A stretch of DNA of 58,282 nucleotides. Origin: Treponema sp. GTDB taxonomy: Bacteria; Spirochaetota; Spirochaetia; Treponematales; Treponemataceae. The position numbers and the translations under genes are program-made. Within the stretch, counting starts at the first letter, position 1, and every line of letters starts with the position of its first letter. Below are positions 24,862-33,368 of this stretch, one piece after another. Location of the stretch: assembly GCA_022510865.1 (NCBI GenBank), contig JAFLSQ010000012.1, forward strand, positions 1-58,282. Reading direction: 5' to 3'. The notes under the pieces are model-generated. The model saw nothing but the letters and a program-made list of their open reading frames with translations. It ran no database searches and was not told the origin of the DNA.

Positions 24862-25691
24862 TCTTTGCACCACGCATCGATGAATTCAAGCATGAACTGC
24901 TGGACATCGGAGAACCATTTTTTCTGGAACTGGCACGCCGCCCGCCCGATGTAGCGGAAATGCCAGCATTCCCATATATAGCCGGTCACATCCTCATATT
25001 CTTTTGGAAAACTGAGTGACCAGCCGTAGTCGGCGGCGTTGTCGTAAACCCACTTTCCCATTTTTGTGTCCGCCCAGTCATCTGTGACTGAGCCGAAGTC
25101 CACCGCGCATCCAAGCTGATGCTGGCTGGTTCCGGGACGCGCGCTGTAACGCTCGGCAAGGGCGAGTCCGTCCTGCGCCACATAGCGGTTGAAAAGTCCC
25201 GCCTGATATTCGTAGGAGCGGTAAGTTGAGCTGACAAGCAGTTTTATTCCGTCTTCAAGGGCGGCGGCGGAAAGTTTCTCTAGCGCGCGGTATGCTTCGG
25301 GCCGCAGAGAAAGGTCATTGCGGCTTACATTCCATAAATCGTTGGATTTGACGGCAATCAAATCTTTTGGCTCGTATTCCGCGGGCACACTGTGCTTCTT
25401 GTCTATCAAAAAATAAAGCGGCAGGTCATCCGTGCGAAAATCCGCCTGCTCGTCAAGCACACGGTGCAAATCAGCAAGAAAATCCTCCGGGTCGCCGTTC
25501 GTGACCGCATCCTTGCAGCGGTCGGTCATGGAAAAAAGAACACGGCCAAGCTTCTCAATCTCGGGATTGACTTTCTGAGTCTCCTGCTGCGCCGGATTCT
25601 CAGCGGATTTTTTTTGCCTTGCGCACGCGCTGAAAGCAAGAAAAAAGAGCGAGCATGAGAATCCGAAAATTATTTTTGCTGAATGCCTCAT
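24858..25691 (-). CDS. D-Ala-D-Ala carboxypeptidase (M15B, VanY-like) lipoprotein
   Basis: The 277-aa product has a type II signal peptide with lipobox AFSAC, lipidated at Cys 23. The M15B zinc peptidase domain is shown by SSTYRSYEYQAGLFNRYV, SQHQLGCAVDFG at 189-200 (zinc ligands His 191 and Asp 198) and ECWHFRY near 241-247 (catalytic Glu 241, zinc ligand His 244). It should trim the terminal D-alanine from peptidoglycan stem peptides in the periplasm. An AGGAGG site precedes the ATG. It lies 17 bp after the aminopeptidase gene on the same strand. Confidence 0.9.
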   Translation of the reverse strand: MRHSAKIIFGFSCSLFFLAFSACARQKKSAENPAQQETQKVNPEIEKLGRVLFSMTDRCKDAVTNGDPEDFLADLHRVLDEQADFRTDDLPLYFLIDKKHSVPAEYEPKDLIAVKSNDLWNVSRNDLSLRPEAYRALEKLSAAALEDGIKLLVSSTYRSYEYQAGLFNRYVAQDGLALAERYSARPGTSQHQLGCAVDFGSVTDDWADTKMGKWVYDNAADYGWSLSFPKEYEDVTGYIWECWHFRYIGRAACQFQKKWFSDVQQFMLEFIDAWCKE

Positions 25692-25708
25692 TTTATCCTC
25701 CTGTGACG

Positions 25709-26875
25709 CTATATTGTCAGAGCGCCGTCCTGCAAAATCGTGCGGGTCGTTCCGTCCGCATAATTCAGGATGATTGTAGGATCGCGGACCACTCCGTCCA
25801 GATGAATCAGGCTTGGAGCATCGTTGTCATAATTCTCGCCGATGGCAAAATGGCAGGTGTGGAAGGCTTTCTCATCCTCCAGCATATTTCCTGTGATGCT
25901 CGCGGCCGGGTTCAGCCCGATTCCAAGCTCCCCGATGTTGCGGGCATTTTTTTTGTAGACCGCGCCCTGCCCCTCAGCGAGTTTCCCGTCTTTCTCGTAT
26001 GATATTGCGCGGGACTCGGCCTCGCTAATCGTCTTTAAAAGCCGTTTTGCCTCCGCGCCGCCGGAAATATCAGTGACAAAGCCTTTCTGGACAGTGCACG
26101 TAATCGGCGTGTCGATGATTGAGTCGCCGTCAAAAAACGTCATCGAGCCGTCATAAACAATCACGCCCTCGCAGCCGTCGCACTGCTGCTCAAGCGCGTT
26201 TCCCTGCGCGTCCTTAATCTGGCTTCCGCCGACGACAGGACTGATGAAAACCTCGCCCGCGGGGATGTTTCCGCCGGTGCCGGGCTTTGAGAAATCGCCG
26301 TCATCAAAAAGAAGAGACCTGCCGTTCACCGGAACAAGCAGATTCGTTCCGCCGGGCGCAGTGACGCGCACACTGACCGCGCCCTCAAAAATCTTCCCGA
26401 GCGTCACGCACCGCTCCTGCAGCTCCTTGTAGTCTATGAGAGCGGTGCGGCTCATCATATCCGCCGTGATTCCCGGCGTCCACACTCCGCGCATTGTTTT
26501 TTTGCCGTCAAGCAGGTAATCAAAAATGTGCGAGAATTTCTGACCGCCCTCTGTTTTGTAGGGCTTGGCCGCCGCCACCGGGTCCTTGCCAAGTTTGATG
26601 TTCGAGATGGAGAAGCAGACATCAGGCTCCGTGCCGATTGCCGCCAGAACTTCCGGGTTGGCGTTATCAAAACTGGTCTTGTCCTGCTGGAACATCAGCG
26701 TTGTGAGAGCGCCCGCATTGCAGCTTGCGGAATACAAATCCTGCGCAATCTCGTTCGTGGCGGGGTTCGCGACAATCAGCACGCGCTCGCCTTTCTTAAC
26801 CCTAACCACATCCTGCACAACAACCTGCGCGGGAGTCCTGTCTTTCTCTTTCCTGCCAAGAATCGGGAATTCCAT
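25709..26875 (-). CDS. Aminopeptidase-like metalloprotein (M29/leucyl aminopeptidase type)
   Basis: The 388-aa cytosolic protein starts with a segment (RVKKGERVLIVANPATNEIA) typical of the M29 aminopeptidase family and related proteins. It continues with APGGTNLLVPVNGRS, FSKPGTGGNIPAGEVFISP and, near the C-terminus, NIGELGIGLNPAA, GNMLEDEKAFHTCHFAIGEN and APSLIHLDGVVRDPT, which hold the Glu, His and Asp metal ligands. The likely role is removal of N-terminal residues from peptides. Exact specificity is unknown. A GAGGTGA site precedes the ATG. It sits 9 bp after rsmG. Confidence 0.7.
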   Translation of the reverse strand: MEFPILGRKEKDRTPAQVVVQDVVRVKKGERVLIVANPATNEIAQDLYSASCNAGALTTLMFQQDKTSFDNANPEVLAAIGTEPDVCFSISNIKLGKDPVAAAKPYKTEGGQKFSHIFDYLLDGKKTMRGVWTPGITADMMSRTALIDYKELQERCVTLGKIFEGAVSVRVTAPGGTNLLVPVNGRSLLFDDGDFSKPGTGGNIPAGEVFISPVVGGSQIKDAQGNALEQQCDGCEGVIVYDGSMTFFDGDSIIDTPITCTVQKGFVTDISGGAEAKRLLKTISEAESRAISYEKDGKLAEGQGAVYKKNARNIGELGIGLNPAASITGNMLEDEKAFHTCHFAIGENYDNDAPSLIHLDGVVRDPTIILNYADGTTRTILQDGALTI

Positions 26876-26884
26876 AGCATCACC

Positions 26885-27571
26885 TCACTGTTTTTTTATC
26901 ACAACCAGATTTCTCTGCGAGTCCTCAAGCCCGGGCACTGCGAGCGGCACAACCTCGTACTCAGGAACAAGATTTTTGATTGCCGACATCTCCGCGCGGA
27001 TATTCTCTGGCCTTGCCTTGTAAGCGCACAGAATTCCGCCGTCGCGCACAATTCCAAGAAGAACCCGCGCCATATTCTCATCAAGCGGACGGAAAGCGCG
27101 GAAAGTCACCAAATCATAAGATTTTGCGGGGATTTTCTGGGCATCGGTTTTGCGCACCACGACATTCCCAAGCCCCAGGATTGCCGCGCAGTTCTCCAGA
27201 AAAGCGCAGCGTTTTTCCATGCGCTCGATAAGCTCAAAACGCACGCCGGAATCATCAAGGAAAGCGGCCGCAAGAGGAATGCCGGGCAATCCGCCGCCGC
27301 TGCCAATATCGGCAATCACGCAGGACGGGCCGAAACAATCCGCATATTCTCTGATTTCTTTGTACGCCGCAAGCGAATCAAGGATGTGGCGCGTAACAAG
27401 CGCGTCGTGCTCGCTGGTGTTAGTAAGATTATACGCGGAGTTAAAAAGGACAATCTCGCTGATGTACGACTCCATTTTTTGCGCCAACGAGTCAATGCGC
27501 TCCTGTGGAATTGAGCATTCTGCAAGACCTCGGGCAAGAATATCGGTTTTATCAATCATATCATTTTCCAT
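26885..27571 (-). CDS. rsmG: 16S rRNA (guanine-N7) methyltransferase RsmG
   Basis: RsmG makes m7G527 in the 530 loop of 16S rRNA. The 228-aa protein shows YNLTNTSEHDALVTRHILDS, the SAM-binding VIADIGSGGGLPGIPLA and LVTFRAFRPLDE, in family order. Length is normal. The ATG at 27571 or the one four codons later (MIDKTD) could be used; neither has a strong SD. It is part of a minus-strand run from the TPR gene to the HAD phosphatase. Confidence 0.95.
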   Translation of the reverse strand: MENDMIDKTDILARGLAECSIPQERIDSLAQKMESYISEIVLFNSAYNLTNTSEHDALVTRHILDSLAAYKEIREYADCFGPSCVIADIGSGGGLPGIPLAAAFLDDSGVRFELIERMEKRCAFLENCAAILGLGNVVVRKTDAQKIPAKSYDLVTFRAFRPLDENMARVLLGIVRDGGILCAYKARPENIRAEMSAIKNLVPEYEVVPLAVPGLEDSQRNLVVIKKQ

Positions 27572-27586
27572 TCGGGCACAGCGGCT

Positions 27587-28459
27587 CTACTTTTTGTCGA
27601 TGTCCAGCAGAATCTCGACTTTAAGGTCATCCTGCTCAAAATGCATTACGACAAGATTTCCGGTTTTCTCTGCGGTAAGATTCTCTGCACCGGCAAGCCG
27701 GTATAAAAACGAATTCTCGTTTTTGTAATCCTGCACCACGGATGTCTGCACGTTGTAGGACACGGCTGAGCCTGCGGAGCTGACAGTTTTAAAAAGCATA
27801 TAGAATGTCTCTGTGAGCGGAACCTGATTCACATAGTAGCGGCGGTCGCCGGTAAGAAGAAAACTTCCGTCTGCCTCAGGCTCGCTGAAAAAAGTCGCGG
27901 TAAGAGAATCAGTGATGCTGTAGCCGTTGATTTTAAAACGCAGGATTGACGGCTCACGCTGTCTGAAAGTCTGGGCATCCGCCTGAATCTGGCGCAGCTC
28001 AACTTTCTGCTCCGGCGGAACGTTCTGCTGGCTGTCTTTGAGCGCGTTCAGCTGCAAAAGCGTGCGCTCCAGAAGATTTGCCGCCGAGGACGTGCCTGTG
28101 AGTGACGAGACAGTTGAGAAAAGTCCCGAGTCATACAAATCAGAGATGTCTGCGGCGGTGAGCGTTGTGCCGCCGGTAAGCGTGTCAAGCAGGCTCTGAT
28201 TGTCCAGCGACTGCGCGAGCGTCAGATTTTTTTTCTCATCCGCGGTTTTGGAATCGCCCTGCGCGGATGGCTCTGCGGTCTGCGCGGGAGCAGACGGCGC
28301 GCGCGGGGCAACCGGCGAAGACGGGCGGTAAAAACTTCCGTCCGCAGAAATTGACGGCATGGACGGAACTTCCGGCATTTTTGGCATCTCGACCATCTGC
28401 GCGAAACAAAAAGAATTGAAAATCACAAGGATGGCGGCAGTCAGCGCATTTTTTAACAC
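27587..28459 (-). CDS. Secreted protein of unknown function
   Basis: With a GTG start at 28459 the 290-aa product begins with a well-formed signal peptide (LKNALTAAILVIFNSFCFAQ). A longer ATG start at 28504 would place it inside the upstream gene and give a poor N-terminus. After the signal comes a Pro/Met-rich linker (MPKMPEVPSMPS and PVAPRAPSAPAQTAEPS), then a helical part and a C-terminal beta-rich domain (YYVNQVPLTETFYMLFKTV ... NLVVMHFEQDDLKVEILLDI). I recognise no family. It starts 10 bp after the HExxH gene and is probably co-expressed with it. Confidence 0.65.
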   Translation of the reverse strand: MLKNALTAAILVIFNSFCFAQMVEMPKMPEVPSMPSISADGSFYRPSSPVAPRAPSAPAQTAEPSAQGDSKTADEKKNLTLAQSLDNQSLLDTLTGGTTLTAADISDLYDSGLFSTVSSLTGTSSAANLLERTLLQLNALKDSQQNVPPEQKVELRQIQADAQTFRQREPSILRFKINGYSITDSLTATFFSEPEADGSFLLTGDRRYYVNQVPLTETFYMLFKTVSSAGSAVSYNVQTSVVQDYKNENSFLYRLAGAENLTAEKTGNLVVMHFEQDDLKVEILLDIDKK

Positions 28460-28469
28460 CCGATTCTCA

Positions 28470-29282
28470 CTACATATTCGCAAGGCTTTCCTCCACATAT
28501 TCAAGGCGTTGGGTCAGCTGGGCAATCGTCTTTTCCAGCCGGACTTTCTCTTTCTCCAGTCTGATTTTTGGGTCGTCATTTCTGGCGATTGCCGACCTCT
28601 GCTTCATAAGCTCACGGACGGTGGCGGGGCTTTTTCCGCCCTCCAGAAAATCCTCCTCAACCTGCGCGCGCTCGTCCTTTTTTTTCACCGATGCCACGAC
28701 TTTCATGTTGTCAAAGCCAATGGCGGGATTTATCTCCACAGCGGCAACCTTGCGGATGTCCTTGGCGGTGTTGCGCGGAAGGCACAGAACCCGGTCAATA
28801 TAATCCTCATAGCGGATGTCCGCCTCGCGGCACAAATCAAACGCGCGGGCAAGTTTTTTCCCGAATTCCTGCATCAGCTCGCCGTTTTTTGCCAGATAAT
28901 TCAGTTTGATGTCCTCGGTGAGCGTCTTAAGCTCGGGATTTTCCTGCCATCCGATGGAATAATATCCTTTTTCCTCCGCCTTTTTTATCAACGCGCCGAA
29001 TTTTGCCCAGAATTCCTGAGTGTGCACCTTGCTTCGGCTCATGTACGCGGGATTCGCGCTCTGACGCTCCGCTGTAATCAGATGGTGGGTGTACTCGTGG
29101 ACGGCGGTGTAAACAATCATGTTGTCTGTCTTTAAATTCAGATTGTGGATGAAAATCTCGTGAGTTTCGGGATTATAAAAACCGTTCACGCGCTTGCTTT
29201 CTTTCCCGGTCTGAGTCACCGTAAAATCAAGCTCACTTGGCTCTATGTCCAGCAGGATTTCTTTAATTCTGTCGTTCGTCAT
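28470..29282 (-). CDS. Putative zincin-like protein with HEYTH motif
   Basis: The 270-aa protein has HExxH at 62-66 in the context VYTAVHEYTHHLI, the classic zinc-metallopeptidase helix, preceded by a beta strand EIFIHNLNL. The C-terminal third is a charged coiled coil (IRLEKEKVRLEKTIAQLTQR). There is no signal peptide, so it is probably cytosolic. I cannot name the family or the third zinc ligand. It overlaps the end of rsmE by 20 nt, suggesting translational coupling. Confidence 0.7.
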   Translation of the reverse strand: MTNDRIKEILLDIEPSELDFTVTQTGKESKRVNGFYNPETHEIFIHNLNLKTDNMIVYTAVHEYTHHLITAERQSANPAYMSRSKVHTQEFWAKFGALIKKAEEKGYYSIGWQENPELKTLTEDIKLNYLAKNGELMQEFGKKLARAFDLCREADIRYEDYIDRVLCLPRNTAKDIRKVAAVEINPAIGFDNMKVVASVKKKDERAQVEEDFLEGGKSPATVRELMKQRSAIARNDDPKIRLEKEKVRLEKTIAQLTQRLEYVEESLANM

Positions 29283-30060
29283 TTCCCATCACACCCATCT
29301 CATTAAGGATTATCGCGCCTGCGACTGTTGCGGCGGTCTCTGTCCGCATTATGCGGCAGCCCATCGAGCACAGCGCAAAACCGCTCTGCGTAAGAAAATC
29401 GCGCTCCTTGTCTGTCCAGCCGCGCTCGCTCCCGATTGCGGCGACAACGCCACGCGAAAGCAAATTGCCGTGAAAACGTCCGAGCGCATCTCCAAGACTC
29501 AGCGACGGCCTCACGTTGTCCAGCGCAAGAAGAATTTTTTCCGCGGCCGGGGCTGAGAAATCCGCCTGATTTTCCTGCCTTGACCCGCAGACCGCAGAAA
29601 CGCACTGCGAAAGCGTCTTGTGCAGGAAAATCCCGGGGATTTTTGTGCCGCCCGCCTGCACAGTCCCGTCAAAAAGCATTTTATATGCATTTCCTTTTTC
29701 TAGCAAGGTGGACTGCATGTAAGATTTCTCGCCAAGCTCCGTGCCGGTAAGATGAACCTCGCAGACACCAAGAGCGGCTACATCGCGAAGAAGCCTTTTT
29801 AGCTGGATTGGCCGCGGAAAGCCGACAATCATTTTGAGCGGATAAAGCGGCTTTCCGTCACCGCTGGCAGTGAAATCAAAAAAAATGCCATCGTCTGTTA
29901 TTCCGGTGATTTTTGCGGTGCCGGACGCGCCGTCCACAATCCCGGCGGTAAAAGCATCGCCAGTTTTTTTATGCAGGATTTTCAGGATGTGCTCCGCCCT
30001 GTAGTCTTTGAGCGCGAGCGGCATTCCGATTTCTTCCGGCAAAAAAAGGCAGATATTCAT
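29263..30060 (-). CDS. rsmE: 16S rRNA (uracil1498-N3)-methyltransferase
   Basis: RsmE makes m3U1498 in 16S rRNA. The 265-aa SPOUT-class protein has the N-terminal PUA-like part (HILKILHKKTGDAFTAGIVD), KMIVGFPRPIQLKRLLRDVA in the middle and the C-terminal knot AAIGSERGWTDKERDF followed by RIMRTETAATVAGAI. An insert with several Cys and Gly is somewhat unusual. It follows the TPR gene by 12 nt and overlaps the next gene. No clear SD is seen at its start. Confidence 0.9.
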   Translation of the reverse strand: MNICLFLPEEIGMPLALKDYRAEHILKILHKKTGDAFTAGIVDGASGTAKITGITDDGIFFDFTASGDGKPLYPLKMIVGFPRPIQLKRLLRDVAALGVCEVHLTGTELGEKSYMQSTLLEKGNAYKMLFDGTVQAGGTKIPGIFLHKTLSQCVSAVCGSRQENQADFSAPAAEKILLALDNVRPSLSLGDALGRFHGNLLSRGVVAAIGSERGWTDKERDFLTQSGFALCSMGCRIMRTETAATVAGAIILNEMGVMGNDERQN

Positions 30061-30072
30061 AACCGCGGACTA

Positions 30073-31425
30073 TCACACGCTGATTTTTTTCAGCAGTTTT
30101 ATAAGCTCGTCTTTTTCTATGAAATCCACAGGGCGGCCGTCAACATATTTATGCGCGCTGTCAGAGAAATTGCCCATAGAGACACAGTAGCCGGTATCGC
30201 ATTTTGCATCGCGGAGCTTGGCGTGGAATTCGCGGATTTGAAGGTCGCCCACAACGTTCTGCGTCCTGTAAAAACGGAAGAGCTGCTTTGCCTCCCACTT
30301 GGGATTCTCAACATCGCAGATAATCTCAACGCAGTCGGACATGACGGTGACATCCTCAATCTTAACAAAATTATCTTTATGATAGACGGCGATGAATTTG
30401 CGGCAAAGGGTGCAGAAATCGCTTGTGCCGGACATAAGATATATTTGCAGATTCTTGTTCTGGTTCAGCTCGGAATAGCGGGCAATCAGCGTGTCAACAT
30501 CCTTGTAGCCCGCTTTCTGCGCCTGAATCTGCTTCAAAAGCGCGAAACCTTTTGAAATATCGCTCATGGCTATGCAGGTGAGCGCGTAGCGGTATTTTAT
30601 CTGGAGCGCGGTCTGCTCGGGAACGTTCTCCAGCTTCTGCGCAATCTCATAGTCCTGAACCGCGGAGTTGTAGTCTTTTATGCGCTCGTGAAGTTTGCCG
30701 GCCTCCAGACATGATTCCGCGCCGAACTGCGGGTCCGGGCGCAGGTGCATGAACAGTTTGAGGGCTTTGTCTCCAAGTCCGCACTCTGTCATGGATATTG
30801 CCATGCTGAACATAAGCTCCTTGTCGCCGGGTTTCTCCTCAACTGCTTGGCGCAGGAACGGAAGCGCATCTTTATATTTTTTTGCCTTGAAAAGACAGAT
30901 GCCAAGCACTCCGTTCACCTCCGTGTTTTCCGGAGACAGTGCCTTTGCTTTTCTAAGACACGCGCACGCCTTGTCAAACTCGCCGATATTGCACAGCGCC
31001 CTGCCAAGATAAAAATTGCACTCAAAACTTTCCGGGGCACGTTTCACTGATGTGACAAGCGATGCGACAGCCTCCTCCATGTTCCCAAGGTTGAACGCTG
31101 CCTCTCCCATCCTGAGCGTTGCCTTCGCAATGTCAATGTCCAGATTTGAGGAAGAAAGATCATAGAGCGTCTTGTATGCTGCCAGCGTCTTTTCCCAGTC
31201 CTTGTCCTCGTAATACAGTTCCCCGACAATTCTGAGGGCAGTCACGTTTTTGGGGTCACGCGCAAGTTTTTTCTGCGCCTCTTTAAGCGCGACATTCTTG
31301 CCTTTTTTCTGGATTTTCTGACGCGCTCCGCTTTTCCCGACTTTTCTTCTCACGCTCATTACTGTCATAATCAGCACCACAGAAAGAGCAAGAACGATGA
31401 TGGTGATTAAAAGTGAATAAATCAT
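30073..31425 (-). CDS. Membrane-anchored TPR protein with an Mrr-like C-terminal domain
   Basis: The 450-aa protein starts with one transmembrane helix (YSLLITIIVLALSVVLIMTV), then has about six tetratricopeptide repeats from residue 45 to 310 (for example ALRIVGELYYEDKDWEKTLA and FYLGRALCNIGEFDKACACL). The last 110 residues (LFRFYRTQNVVGDLQIREF ... GYCVSMGNFSDSAHKYVDG ... VDFIEKDELIKLL) resemble the Mrr_cat restriction-endonuclease-like fold. The usual Q/ExK catalytic pair in the strand before 'RFYRT' appears lost, so it is probably inactive, perhaps a binding module. The role is unknown; TPRs suggest scaffolding at the inner membrane. It heads the rsmE gene run. Confidence 0.75.
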   Translation of the reverse strand: MIYSLLITIIVLALSVVLIMTVMSVRRKVGKSGARQKIQKKGKNVALKEAQKKLARDPKNVTALRIVGELYYEDKDWEKTLAAYKTLYDLSSSNLDIDIAKATLRMGEAAFNLGNMEEAVASLVTSVKRAPESFECNFYLGRALCNIGEFDKACACLRKAKALSPENTEVNGVLGICLFKAKKYKDALPFLRQAVEEKPGDKELMFSMAISMTECGLGDKALKLFMHLRPDPQFGAESCLEAGKLHERIKDYNSAVQDYEIAQKLENVPEQTALQIKYRYALTCIAMSDISKGFALLKQIQAQKAGYKDVDTLIARYSELNQNKNLQIYLMSGTSDFCTLCRKFIAVYHKDNFVKIEDVTVMSDCVEIICDVENPKWEAKQLFRFYRTQNVVGDLQIREFHAKLRDAKCDTGYCVSMGNFSDSAHKYVDGRPVDFIEKDELIKLLKKISV

Positions 31426-31571
31426 TGCTAATCTCTGAAAACCGCGCCGCGGTCCTCAATTCCTCTCCTTAAAATATAAAACTGACGCAGCCCGGAGTCC
31501 CCATCTTCCTCCCGTGATTTTAAGTGCTCCGCAAAAACGCAGACAGGGCTGACTGTCAAATTCCGCCCGGA

Positions 31572-32738
31572 TTATCTTGCCTCCCTCACCATCTGGCCAA
31601 TTCTTTCCAGCGCAATTTTTATTTTATCAACAGAAGTAGCGTAGCAGCAGCGGATGAATCCTTCGCCGGCCTCTCCGAAAACATTTCCCGGAACAACGGC
31701 AACATTATGCTTCTGTATAAGTTTTGTGGCGAATTCCTCGCTCGTCATTCCCGTAGAACGAATATCGGGGAACATATAGAACGCGCCCTCGGGCTCCGCG
31801 CAGGGCAATCCCATTTCTATGAACGCCTTGTGCATCAGATTCCGTCTCTGCTGGTAACTGACGCGCATCCGCTCCACCTCGTCCCAGCCGTTCCGCAGTC
31901 CTTCCGCGGCGGCGTACTGGCTGAAAATTGGCGGGCAGATTGCGTTATAACTGTGAAGTTTGCAGCACTGCACCAAAAGCTCGTGCGGCGCGGCAATATA
32001 ACCGATTCTCCAGCCGGTCATCGCAAAAGATTTTGAGAATCCGTTGAAAATAACCGCATAGTCCTTCATTCCGGGGAACGAGCCAACAGAAACGTGCTTG
32101 TGACCGTCGTACAAAAGCTCGCAGTAAATCTCATCGCTAAGACACCAGATTTTGTGATTTCTCACAACCTCGGCGATTTTCTCAAGTTCTTCCGCAGGAA
32201 TAATGCGCCCCGTGGGATTGCTCGGCGAGCAGAACATCACGGCTTTTGTTTTTTCGGTGCAGGCCGCCTCAATCGCCCTTGCAGTGGGATAAAGACCCGT
32301 CTTGCTCGTGTCCAGATGGATTATCTTGGCATCGCACAAATCTGCAAGCGGCTGATAGCTCACATAGCACGGCTCGCAGACAATCAGCTCGTCGCCGGGG
32401 TTCAGAATGGCGCGCAGAACCAAATCCAGCCCCTGGGACGCGCCCACAGTCGGCAGAATCTCGGTCTCCGGGTCATAAAAAAGATTGTACCGCTCAAGAT
32501 ACCTGCTCACTTCATCGCGCAGCTCAATCAATCCCCAGTTTGAGGTATAGGATGTGTGGCCTTTCTCCAGATGATAGAACGCCTCCTCGCGCACAACCCA
32601 CGGCGTGGGAAAATCAGGCTCGCCCACCCCAAGAGAGATTATGTCATCATGCCCGATGCAAAGCTCAAAAAACTTGCGGATTCCTGATGGCGGAATCGAA
32701 AGCATTTTTGAAGAAAATCTGTCCTCGCGCGTGTTCAT
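31572..32738 (-). CDS. PLP-dependent class I/II aminotransferase
   Basis: The 388-aa aspartate-aminotransferase-fold enzyme shows GVGEPDFPTPWVVREEA, GASQGLDLVLRAIL, SPSNPTGRII (about 171-180), and FSKSFAMTGWRIGY with PLP lysine at 236. Sequence alone cannot separate aspartate from aromatic substrates. Its pairing with an Lrp regulator, and the indolepyruvate oxidoreductase genes beyond, favour an aromatic or branched-chain amino-acid role. It follows the Lrp gene by 14 nt, with GGAAGGTGA before the ATG. The gap to the TPR gene (31426-31571) holds only the latter's presumed promoter region. Confidence 0.9.
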   Translation of the reverse strand: MNTREDRFSSKMLSIPPSGIRKFFELCIGHDDIISLGVGEPDFPTPWVVREEAFYHLEKGHTSYTSNWGLIELRDEVSRYLERYNLFYDPETEILPTVGASQGLDLVLRAILNPGDELIVCEPCYVSYQPLADLCDAKIIHLDTSKTGLYPTARAIEAACTEKTKAVMFCSPSNPTGRIIPAEELEKIAEVVRNHKIWCLSDEIYCELLYDGHKHVSVGSFPGMKDYAVIFNGFSKSFAMTGWRIGYIAAPHELLVQCCKLHSYNAICPPIFSQYAAAEGLRNGWDEVERMRVSYQQRRNLMHKAFIEMGLPCAEPEGAFYMFPDIRSTGMTSEEFATKLIQKHNVAVVPGNVFGEAGEGFIRCCYATSVDKIKIALERIGQMVREAR

Positions 32739-32752
32739 CGTCCGTCACCTTC

Positions 32753-33238
32753 CTAAGATTGCAGGGATTCGCGGCGGTCGCGCTCGTCCTCTACATAAAC
32801 AATATCGTTCTCTTTGTAAGTTTTTAGCACAAAATTCGTTTTGGTCGAGCGCACACCATCAAGCGTGGAAAGTTTCTCGCTCACAAAAAGCGCCACCTCT
32901 TTAAGATTGTCGCCCTCAATCAGCACTTTAAGGTCGTAGCCTCCGCTCATAAGATAAAGCGATTTTACCTGCGGGAATCTGTAAATGCGGTCCGCAATCG
33001 CGTCAAAACCGTGCTCACGCTGCGGAGACACCTGAATCTGAATCTCCGCGACAACCTTGTCTTTTGATGCCTTTGATTTCTCGGGATTGATGATGGCGGC
33101 GTACTTCAGAATAACCCCGTCATCCTCCAGTTTTCTGATGATTGAGCGAACCTCGTCCGATGTTTTTTTTGTCATCGCGGCAATGTCTTCCACCGAAAGC
33201 CGTGCGTTCTGTCGCAGTAATTCAAGAATCTCTTCCAT
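32753..33238 (-). CDS. Lrp/AsnC-family transcriptional regulator
   Basis: From ATG 33238 the 161-aa protein has an N-terminal winged HTH (LRQNARLSVEDIAAMTKKTS ... RKLEDDGVILKYAAII) and a C-terminal AsnC ligand domain (VVAEIQIQVSPQREHGFDAI ... LYLMSGGYDLKVLIEG). Such regulators sense amino acids and often govern the adjacent gene, here the aminotransferase. GGAG stands 6 nt before the chosen start; the upstream extension to 33304 crosses the promoter and is rejected. An excellent promoter is at 33267-33295. Confidence 0.9.
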   Translation of the reverse strand: MEEILELLRQNARLSVEDIAAMTKKTSDEVRSIIRKLEDDGVILKYAAIINPEKSKASKDKVVAEIQIQVSPQREHGFDAIADRIYRFPQVKSLYLMSGGYDLKVLIEGDNLKEVALFVSEKLSTLDGVRSTKTNFVLKTYKENDIVYVEDERDRRESLQS

Positions 33239-33266
33239 AAGAAAACTCCATTCAAAACAATAGCTC

Positions 33267-33295
33267 ATTATACAAATAAACGATAATTTAGACAA
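33267..33295 (-). promoter_or_regulatory. Sigma70 promoter of the lrp-aminotransferase operon
   Basis: TTGTCT (33290-33295), a 17-bp spacer and TATAAT (33267-33272) on the minus strand, with a leader of about 20 nt and an SD. Confidence 0.85.
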
Positions 33296-33368
33296 TAAAG
33301 GCAAAAACCAGCGGATTGAAAAACCAGGTCGGGAAAATCCGCGCGATTTCCCTTCTTTCCCCCGGATT

